This document shows positions 20,480 to 30,200 of a stretch of 64,000 bases of DNA, one piece after another. Numbering within the stretch: the first letter of the stretch is position 1; the number at the start of each line of letters is the position of its first letter. The notes under the pieces are model-generated. The model was not told where the DNA came from. It ran no database searches and worked only from the letters and a program-made list of their open reading frames with translations. Made by a program: the position numbers and the translations under genes. This stretch comes from Agapetus fuscipes (lineage: Eukaryota; Arthropoda; Insecta; Trichoptera; Glossosomatidae), in the NCBI GenBank assembly GCA_951799405.1, contig OX637339.1, positions 11,346,001-11,410,000 on the forward strand, written 5' to 3'.

Positions 20480-20635
20480 TCACGCAATGCATTCTGCCCA
20501 GTTTGTCTGGTTTTTCTATCCAGTGCTGTGTTGGAAGCTTAGTAACGTATGGGGATATACGAAAGCTTTCACCCAGTTAGTCTGGTAATCCATAGACTAA
20601 CTAGGAGAGAATGCATTGTGCCCGAAATGGACCTT
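20480..20635. repeat. Rep-3 fold-back copy
   Basis: ATGCATTCTGCCCAG at the left and GAGAGAATGCATTG at the right are inverted. The interior has TACGAAAGCTTTCACCCAG. The copy suggests that Rep-3 is a MITE. Confidence 0.5.
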
Positions 20636-21021
20636 ATTAAGATTTGCACCATATGAATGTTAAAAAAAGTAATATATACCTTTTTTATATGTATATAAAA
20701 AAAAACAATACACATGTCGTGGAGAGTAAAAAATGTATGGAAGATTGTGTTGCCATTTGCGCTCTCTGGGGGCGCTGTTGAATCTTTGCAAGGAAGATTT
20801 ACCTGGAAGTAGCACATGCACAGCTTTTGCATGCATGGCACAGAATAGAATGTGTCCCCTCCTAGTGGCTAAAGCAGAATGTTGTCCATTTCAATAGATT
20901 TGTTACGATGAGAAGCAGTGTATTACTAAATGAACGCCTCTACAGGATTTTCATCTACTCATTCCGTTCACGGCTGGAATAACGTGATTTGAAGAATGTT
21001 TCATTCGCAAACATATAGTCT

Positions 21022-21092
21022 TCTTACATATAGGCTGGTATGAAGCTGACTACGCATCCCGTAAAAAATCGTTCACTTTTACCGAATATAGG
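21022..21092 (+). repeat. Rep-1 5' fragment
   Basis: Only the start of the family is present: ATAGGCTGGTATGAAGCTGA and TCGTTCACTTTTACCGA. Confidence 0.6.
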
Positions 21093-21199
21093 GAATCCGT
21101 TTTTTATTTACTGTGGATGACATTTTTTTTTTTTTTTAAGAAATCCTGTGCGGGAGACTCCCTAGATTCTAGAGACTCTAGGGGTCTATGACACTTGTT

Positions 21200-21572
21200 G
21201 TAGTGCCGCAGAGGTGTACGAGCTTGGTCATCGCTACAAAGCGCCAATTGCTGTAAGCAAGACCCAGTTGCTGTAAGGCTGGATGGACCTTTTAGTGACC
21301 GGTCTTTGGTAAAGGCTTTATGAATTTTTTCTACCCAGCGAAGAGCATATTTGGAAATATAAATGGTATATTTTTGTGCTCCGCCGGGATCCGAATCCAC
21401 AACCTTCCATTTACAAGTCCGAAGTGTTGCCACTGGACTACGGACCGGTCCAAGATGCCAACGACACGCGGTGTACCCGAGCGGTAACCCATCCAAGTAG
21501 CATCCACGCCCAATGTTGCTTAACTTCGGTGATCTGATGAGAAGCCGTGCTTTCAACATCGTTATATAGCCA
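21200..21572 (-). mobile_element. SINE-C: chimeric 5S rRNA-tRNA SINE (minus copy)
   Basis: Read on the minus strand, 21570-21452 is a 5S rRNA-like sequence (GATCACCGAAGTTAAGCAAC, then ACTTGGATGGGTTACCGCTC and ACCGCG near its end). It is followed at once by a tRNA-like head with a B box (GTGGATTCGGATCCCGGC) and the body shared with 45487-45914. The left boundary is diffuse. A 168-codon frame across it is a chance ORF. Confidence 0.8.
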
Positions 21573-21574
21573 GA

Positions 21575-22468
21575 GGGATTATTTGATTGTGCATTGTATT
21601 TTTCACCCATTCTTACTTCATGGAGTATTTACTTCTTGTACTCACATTCATACATAGGTTTCTAAATAAAATAAATATTCATAAATGCATAGTTCTTCAA
21701 TTCTTGCCAATTTCATCTGAAATGGGGTAGCCTGTTATATTAATAAATAATTCTCTTCAATAGATGGCAGTGATCTTTTGAATTAACGAATAAAAGCCCT
21801 GTTTTGAATGCCCACTACAAACACCTATGCCATCCACACAGATAAATTGTCCTGTTATTGAAGTAATTAATTGGAATATATTTTTCACCACAAAATTTTA
21901 CTCATCCGCAGAAGTCAACTTTTTAAACGTAGACTTGTGATATTATAATTCTTCTCTAGTCTTTATTCCTTTGCACTGTCAGAGATTCACAAAACAACAA
22001 GTTGATGCCCGATTTCACTTTGCTTTCAATTTTACCGGTTTCCTCTGGTAAAATTTGAGAAGCACTTTTAATTTAAAAAAATCATACATTCAGCCGTCCT
22101 GTTTTATAAAATGAGTTCTGTAATTTTCATGCCAACTCCTCTTTAAATTCAGAATGTGTCTTTTTTATCATTTCTTGGAGAGTTTCAGACAAACAGATTT
22201 AGGGCCACTAAGTCTTGCTGGAGCTACATGATGCATATGTTTTTGTATTTAAAAAGTATTCCAGTTGCCATAAAAATTCTCTCAAACACCACTTAAAATC
22301 TCTACGATGTTGATGGAACTAAACATCAGTTTTGCGGTATTTATTTGCCCACCTTCTCTCTTATTCGACGACACACCATCTCATTCACAGACATCAAATT
22401 CTCGGATCATCTGCGGATTGAATGTTGAAAATAACACTGTTAATTCCCTGATCCACTATTTATATATT
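21575..22468. other. ADD1 3' flank
   Basis: No gene is seen. On the minus strand an AATAAA at 22345-22340, about 125 bases after the ADD1 stop, is the most plausible poly(A) signal. This is inference from position only. Confidence 0.35.
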
Positions 22469-24253
22469 TTAGTCCATAAGACCCGTGATCATGTCCTCAT
22501 CGTCCTTGGAATTCTCCCCAAAGTCATCAAAAGTGCTGTAACCGAGCTTGTTCCCTTCCTCTGCCACGCGGTCAGGAGAGCTTTTCCCATTGAGTAGTTC
22601 TTCTTCCTTCTCGGCGTCCATCTTGTCTGTGTCCTCTTGCTCCTCGTTACTCTTCCCGTTGAGTCCTTCCCCGTTCTGCTCCACCTCCATGGGTTCTTCA
22701 GCATCATTTTCATTGCTCTTCTCATCTCCCAACAGCTTCTCCTCGTTGTCTTCCTCTGCTGTATTCTCTACCACATCATTGTCCTCCTCTGCTAATGGAT
22801 TCTTGTCCGCACTCCCTGCTTGGTTGGTGTCTGCCTGCTTGTCTCCATCATTAGAGTTATCGCAGCTCGGCAGCTCCTCCACCAGATCATTCAGATCAGC
22901 ATCGTCATCATCTTTTTCACTGTTGTCAACCTTCTCCACTTGCGCTGAGCTGTCACAGACTTGATCTGCTTTTTCCTCCTCCCCTTCCTTGTCTTTCTTC
23001 TCATCACTAGTATCAACTTCACTCTCTTGTCCCTCTTGCTTCTCTTCCTCTTTTTTCTCATCTGTTTTTTCAATGCCATCTTTTTCTTCCGTCTTTTCAT
23101 GATCATCTTTTTCTTCTGTTTTTCCATTCTCATCTTTTTCCTCCGTCTTCTCATTATCATCTTTCTCGTCTGTCTTTTCACCGTCTAGGTTACACGTCAC
23201 GTTGGCGAGAGGATCAAAATCCCCCTGCTCATTGTCTGCGTCTTGTTTATCTTGGTTTGACGTGGAATCGTTGGAGTTTTCATCTATAAAGATTGGCTCA
23301 TCGTTACTGATAGCCTTGTCCTTGTCATCTTTAGACGTGGATAAGATCTGCACTTCGTCATCGTCGCTATACAGCTCAGTGCAGTTCTTCTCCTCGAGCC
23401 ACTCTTTAAATCCGCTGTTGAGGTGATCCTTCACCTCCCCGAAGCGTTTGCTCGAGGTCTTCAACAGTTGCTCAAAGTTCTGATGTATGGCTTTGATTTC
23501 TTTCGGGCTTTTACTTTTGAGGTCGGTGTTGTCGTGTTCTTGTTTGAGTTTAGTTAACCTCGTGAGGACGTAGTTCATAACGTCTATCGCGTCTACGATG
23601 TTATAGCGGTACCACTCCACGGACTCCATCTTGTCACCTGTGCTGCTAGCAGAGCTGTTGGCCGTTTTTCTTGTAATCCGGGAAGGCGTCGCTTCTTGGT
23701 AGTATGGCTGCGTGAGGACCTTTTTCTTGGGCGCCGGGTTACTGACGGGCGTAGTCCAGCTGTGGTTCTTGTTGTTCTTGTTGACCTGGCTGGTACGCTG
23801 GGTGAGCCGAGGCACCGGGTTCCTTACATTTCCCGCTCGCAGACTTGCCTCGTTTATTGACACAATAGTAGCAGAATATCCTCCCTTAGGGTTTACATTC
23901 ACAGCAAACACTCTTCCGTCAGGCAGCTTGTACATCTTGCTGGAGGAGAGAGTTGAGGGGTCGACCTTGAATTTGAGTCCGCCGGTGACTTCGTTGACTG
24001 TGACATCATTCTCCGTCATCTGGATGATGTTGGAGAAGGGGTTGGTGGTGCGGGGGTTGGTGAGGGCCGAGATGGGCTTGGGGATGATCCTGGGGGAGGG
24101 GGTGAGGCACTGCACGTCATCGTCGCCCTTGCCGTCGCCCGAGTCTTCCTCGTGCAGCTCACACTCGGGCTCCATGGGCAGGGGGAAGTCGGGCGTACAC
24201 ACCACGTTATCATCGTCAGGTGCACTGCTGCCTAGCGCCGACATGTCCAAGCC
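22469..24253 (-). CDS. ADD1: ADD1 exon 8: helical segment and acidic tail
   Basis: The largest exon, 594 codons plus stop, phase 0 after the acceptor TTCTTCAG. It starts GLDMSALG and holds a basic middle part ([16 protein letters not shown]). A probable helical region follows ([17 protein letters not shown]), then about 300 mostly acidic residues with repeated EKTEEKD-like units at 23040-23180. The tail ends [12 protein letters not shown]. The serine-rich and lysine-rich frames on top of it are shadows. Confidence 0.9.
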   Translation of the reverse strand, partial: GLDMSALGSSAPDDDNVVCTPDFPLPMEPECELHEEDSGDGKGDDDVQCLTPSPRIIPKPISALTNPRTTNPFSNIIQMTENDVTVNEVTGGLKFKVDPSTLSSSKMYKLPDGRVFAVNVNPKGGYSATIVSINEASLRAGNVRNPVPRLTQRTSQVNKNNKNHSWTTPVSNPAPKKKVLTQPYYQEATPSRITRKTANSSASSTGDKMESVEWYRYNIVDAIDVMNYVLTRLTKLKQEHDNTDLKSKSPKEIKAIHQNFEQLLKTSSKRFGEVKDHLNSGFKEWLEEKNCTELYSDDDEVQILSTSKDDKDKAISNDEPIFIDENSNDSTSNQDKQDADNEQGDFDPLANVTCNLDGEKTDEKDDNEKTEEKDENGKTEEKDDHEKTEEKDGIEKTDEKKEEEKQEGQESEVDTSDEKKDKEGEEEKADQVCDSSAQVEKVDNSEKDDDDADLNDLVEELPSCDNSNDGDKQADTNQAGSADKNPLAEEDNDVVENTAEEDNEEKLLGDEKSNENDAEEPMEVEQNGEGLNGKSNEEQEDTDKMDAEKEEELLNGKSSPDRVAEEGNKLGYSTFDDFGENSKDDEDMITGLMD

Positions 24254-27200
24254 CTGAAGAATACAATCACAACAATTGTTGATACACTTTTGGAGGAGAC
24301 TAGCAGGTTCGCTGATGGGAACAGATGACGTTTTTATAACTGTCAGGAATTTTGTAATAACATAGTTTAGCCAGCAAGTTAGACAAGTATAATTTTTGTA
24401 GGTTGGTATAACTTTTTATTATTCAAACTCACTTCTGTTCCTGACATTTGAGAGGTGAACTTCCCACAAACCATTGACATGTAATTTAATTTAAAATACA
24501 TATCAAATTGAAACCACACTTTTTTTTTCTCCCTTCCTTCGTCACATTCTGATCCCATAATCCTCTCCACTAACTGGAGATGTGGTGTTACCTGTGTGAG
24601 GTTCTCCAGAGACAGGTTGAGGGTGTCGCTGAAGCTGGACACTGCCTGGGGCATGTAGGGGGTCCCCATGTAGCCGTTGTACACCGTGGACACAGGCTTG
24701 CGGATGAGGCGGGGGCGCGGGGCGAGGTGCCGCAGCGGGGGCGGCAGGTTACTGCACAAACAACACAACATGTTAGTCAATATTTCACCATAAAACCTTG
24801 CTGTAGGGAAGGAGCACATCAGTTTATAAACACATTTTCTGTAATTGAATTACAATAGTTTTGCTTCAGTATAGGCAGATCTTATATCAGAATACCTCAA
24901 AAGATACTGGATTACTCCTGAATTTTTTACGACTTTCAAAAGCAAGTACGCTTTCCCTTCTACTGCCTCTCTCTTAGCAAAATTATAATCCCAGGAGCTT
25001 TGTCTGGAACATTTTATTTATTTATTGGACAATTTTCTTTAGAGCCATATTGTGAACTCACCTTTACTTGTTTTTTTTAACATAAAAATATTTGCTGGAG
25101 TGATGTTTTCCGGGATCTGTTGCCGTGATAACTGTCATCATAGTTCTCATCAAGATCACCTTCATCATCATACTTCACGCTGAAGAAGCCCATCATAGAA
25201 ATGGGGGAAACGTCCGGAAGCTCCATCTCCCACAGACCACGGCAACAGATCCCGGAAAACATCACTCCAGCATTATCAGCCAGCCGTGTAAGCCTAAAAC
25301 TCTTATAAAAATATTTGATAAAAAAATATATAAAATAACAAGTGAGCAAACAATATTTAAATACAAATTGAAGAAAATTAAAATCTCAACAAAAAATAAA
25401 ATCAAATAAAATTCAATCATAATGCAGGACAAAACAAATCAAATTAAATTATGTATCAATTAAAAATTAAATACTGATGCTAATACTGCCCTATTGCTAA
25501 TAAATTATTAAATGAAGTTGATAATCCCAACGCTCATAAAACTTGGATAAAAGGTGTGTCTTAAGGCCTGCCCTGAAGCTATCTAGATCAGCAGCCTGCC
25601 TGAGACTCAGAGGAAGATGGTTCCAGAGCTGAGGACCTGCATGGTACAGAGCACGATCCCATACAGTCCTGTGTTGAACATGTTAAAGAGTATACAGAAG
25701 CATTTCAATAGTGCATTATCAAGGCAAGTTTTGTAGGTTTTGTGACTGTAATCATCTGTCTGCTCTAAAAGCTTGCTTGGAAAGGGACGAGGTGAAGGGG
25801 GACGGGGAGCTGTTCAAGCTAGAGGAGAGAGACGGATGGAGGCTCAAGATAGCGGAGGCCAAGCAGAGATATGAGTGGTAGAGCCATTGTAGAAGAAGGA
25901 AAGGGAAGCCGCGGAGAATAGTGTTGCATGGACTTATGTATGCGTGTGTTACCCTATGGGAGTGAGATGCAGGGGCGGGGGTCCCCTGATCAGGGGCACC
26001 TGCGTCGGGGCGCGCAGCTTCTTGGGAGGCGGCGCCTGGATCTGCAGCCCACTGGGCGGGGACACCAGGAAGTCCTGCGGCGACACACCCAGCTTCTTAA
26101 TGGTTATGGGGGAACCTGCAAACAGAAAATAAACAGTCAGAGACCACATAAAGCAGGGCCTTCTCAGACAAGTATTCAACACGGATCGTCTATGGATTAC
26201 CGGACAAACTGTGTGAATGCTTTTATACATCTACTACTAGACTTCTGACTTGGCGCCGGATAGAAAAAAAACATAAACCAACTGGGAAAAATGGTGGCAG
26301 ATTGCATCTAGTGTGAAATGGCTGTAACACCAACAATAGTTGTTTGACTTATTTACAATAATAACAGTACAGTTAATTCTTTTTTTTACTCAGATATTAC
26401 ACAAACCGTTATAAGAGAACTAACATTATTCTAGACGTTTTGTTAGCAACGTAACTAACGTCTTCAGGAGACACCCTCTCTGCACGACGACTGAGGATGA
26501 ACTGATTTCTAATAATAACAACTGTCACAAATTACTGCATACCTTGGAGCGAAGGCAGTAATTATGCTTAGGTTTGTCACAATCATCCCCACTTTTATTT
26601 TGTTTTGAGTCCATGTCACCAGATGGTACTATGTTACCCGTACATACAGTGCTGATTAAATAATCGTCTTTGAAATTTTGAAACATTAGATATTGGCTTC
26701 AACAATGAGGTGAATCCAACACTCACATCAAACTTTCGATTAAAAGTTCATAGCGTTAACCACTAGACAACGGACCGATACCAAAAAGTAGCATTGGAAA
26801 TATGTAGCATCTCACCATTCGCAGACGGAACTCCACAACTTCAGGTTTCTGTTAGTCTTTGTTGATAAAAGAGATTTAAAGGAAAGATTTCTTAGTGTAA
26901 GAATATGTGTTGTGTATTACCGATCCTCTTGATGGCCTTATTTTCTGTGGTGGTGCCCTTGTCTGTGGGTGCGGGGTTGGAGTTCTTGATCTTGCGGCTG
27001 CTGCCCTTGCTGGACTTGTGCCGGCAGCACTCTGAGTCATCCACTTGGCTCTTGCGGATCAGGGCCAGCCGCTCCGGGCCCTCTGCACACTTCTCCACCT
27101 TGCTGCAACACAAAGCACACAACGTTACAGGTAATAATCTGTATAGGGTGGCCTTGCATGTGGTTGTCAGGGTGGAGCTCATGCCCTCGAGGCCGCTGCT

Positions 27201-30200
27201 CTTGTGCCGGCAGAACTCTGACTTGCTCGCCAAAAAAAAAAATTAGCACTTGGAACGAAAGGATTTAATAGGAATGTCGGGAAAATAAAGTACATGGGAA
27301 TATTTGAATATGGAATAGAAAAAACAAAAGATGATCGACAAGGAGAAAAAAACGAGACTGCTTGCCTGGCTTCATGGGGCTTCCACACGCTTGCCAACCC
27401 ATCTCAAGTCAAGCGCACAGTGTGTCGTCTAGAACATGCTAGCTGGACAAAATTTTGTCTAATGGACTCATTTTGTCTAATGGACTCATTTTGTCTAATG
27501 GACTCATGGACTCACTTGGCTTGTAGCCAAGCGCACAGTGTGTCGTCTAGAACATGCTAGCTGGACAAAATTAGTCAATTAGACAAAATTTTGTCCAGCT
27601 AGCATGTTCTAGACGACACACTGTGCGCTTGACTTGAGATGGGTTGGCAAGCGTGTGGAAGCCCCATCAGAGACCCAGGCTTGTGTAAAAATTAGGATTA
27701 TAAATATTGTTTTGTTTTGTAAACATTCTGATGGTGAATAAAATAAAAGTGTGTAATAAAGTTTTGGTTGATTGTCTTCTTACAATTTAAGTGTTATTGT
27801 TCTCCAAGCAGATTTTAAACAAACATCTCCTTGAAGATATCGCACGTTTAATAATAAAGAGAAATAACTCAAAAATTGAGAAAATCGAGATTTTGTAATA
27901 AAACGCAAGAACAATGCGAGAAGAATAGGTAGAATGCGACAGCCGTTCAATTTGGACAAATATGACCGAGATAAAACATCGGTCGCCTTTTTCATCCCAT
28001 ACACGTTGTACTGGTTGTCTGATCTTCAAACGTGATTTCCCAACATCCTTATTTTTTGAGTTATTGCTCTTTATTATTAAACGTGCGAATTATGAAAATC
28101 ATTATAATTATTATCCTCATCATAAATATCCTCACAAATTTACATCATTGCAAATTGGAACAGATTGGCGCCCAACGTAAAAAGGAAGTATTGATTGTTG
28201 AAAACCCTGAGATTTTGGTTAAAAAAAATTTTTTTGGTTCTGTTAAAAGAAAATATGGGAATTCCACTTATGAGAGTATTGGTGGAGAATACGGGGTGAG
28301 TATACACTAGGTGAATGGATAAGATAATGGTGATGGTGCACTCACTCGCTCTTGTACTTGCAGTAGAGGATGAGCACCTTGTAGAGGGCGCGCTGCTTCC
28401 ACAAGCACTCGGGGTTGCACGAGAAGCACTTCCAGTCATCGTTGTTCTCTATCTCCTTGATCTTGCTGCGGCCCAGGTTCCTCATGATGCATTTCTGCAA
28501 ACAAACCAACATGAGCTGCTGAATTCACAATCAATCACAAAGAGAGGGTGCTTTGCAGAGTAAATATCTTGATCTTCTTTCTCTGCTTTCTTCAATCCAC
28601 ACAGAAACTTTGCAAATTAACAACAATCTAAAAAATAACAGTTTTGTAATAGCCTAGCGGTTAATAAAAGAACTCAGAGGGCTTTTGAGGTGTGATTCAA
28701 ACAAAAACAGTACTCAACAAATAAATCATCCTCATATTTTTTAATTGATATTTATTAATACCCATAATCATAAGGTAGTGAGTGGGTTTGATTATCAGCA
28801 CAGCATTCAATTTATCCATATAAATGTCTTTAGACTTTCATCATATGCTCGAAATTGTTCTACCGAGTCTTGACTGTGTCCTCAAAGAAAAAAGCAATGG
28901 ACCATGGTCAAGATTCCCAGAAGTGTACCGTCAATCAAACATTTTTCAATAAAACACAGTTTTAATTAACTTTGTATTCATGTTTTTTGCTCAAACGCCT
29001 TCGGCTAATAAGGCATCTTCAGAAGCATAATTGTTACCTTCAGGAGCAAATTGGTTCTTGAAAATGTCTTCCTAGGCGAAAGTGTTGTGAAAAAATTTAA
29101 TAAAAAGTGAATTAAAACTGTGTTTTTACAATCCAATTTCTAAGTATACAATGGATGAACAAGAAAACCCTTAAAAATATCATTTTTCAATGAGTTTTGA
29201 TTGTTGGCGATACAAACGGTAGCACCCAGTACACACCTGCCCTTGATTATTCTTCTATCAAATTCACCAGACATCAAGTATGACCAGTGCCGGCTCTAGG
29301 GTAGGGCGCGGTTGGGCGACCGCCCAGGGTGACAGGTATAATAATGCGCCGCAGCCGCCCCTTTGTATGCTTTTCGTGTGGATTTGAATGGTGGCTCGCA
29401 CAGGGCGTTGTTTATGCTAAAACCGTCACTGAGTATGACTCGTAAGAAAGAAGTGTCACCTCACAGAAGACGATTGGGCAGGTGGTGCAGCAGTAGACCT
29501 GGCCGCCCTGCTCACACCAGCGGCAGTAGAGCTCGCTGTCGTCCTCACCGCGCTTAAACTCCCCGCTCATGTAGAAGATAGTGTTACCTCACAGAAGACG
29601 ATGGGGCAGGCGGCGCAGCAGTAGACCTGGCCGCCCTGACCGCACCACCGGCAGTAGAGCTCGCTGTCATCCTCGCCGCGCTCAAACTCCCCGCTCATGT
29701 AGAAGTCCCGGCAAGCGGCGCACACCAGCGTGCGCAGCATGGGGTGCATGCGGTAGCGGTTCACGTGGCGGCTCAGCAGCCCCAGGTGCTTGTCACACGC
29801 CGTGCAGTGCAGGCGCTGGCCCCTCAGCTTTTTCAGCTCTGATACATAATTGCACAATTTCAATACTATACAACAATATAAGCATCAACCAAAATAAGAG
29901 AAATAGTAAGGGGATCCAACCAGTCCGTAATCTAGTGGTTAACACTTCTGACTCGTAAATGAAAGGTTGTGGGTTTGAATCCCGGCTGAGCACAAAAAAC
30001 ATACCATTTATATATTCTAATATACTCTTCACAGGGTGAAAAATTCATATACCTTTATCAAAGACCGGTCACTCAAGGTCCATCCAGCCTAACAACACCT
30101 GGGTCTTGTTTGAGAGTTGGCGCTTTCTACAGCGATGACCAAGCTCGCAGAGGGCTCTTGAGGTGTGATTCACACAAAAATAACGCTCACCAAATAAATC

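Noticed and set aside
21104..21610. 168-codon minus-strand frame
   Set aside because: It runs across the 5S-tRNA SINE and has no coding features.
22548..22964. Serine-rich 138-codon plus-strand frame
   Set aside because: It is the antisense shadow of the acidic ADD1 tail; codons for Glu/Asp read as Ser/Phe/Leu on the other strand.
22891..23181. Lysine/arginine-rich minus-strand frame
   Set aside because: Frame-shifted reading of the EKTEEKD repeats of ADD1 exon 8.
26892..27233. 113-codon frame as one long ADD1 exon
   Set aside because: The TTGCAG acceptor at 27103-27108 and the phase with exon 4 fix the exon start at 27102; the extension has no acceptor and reads through intron.
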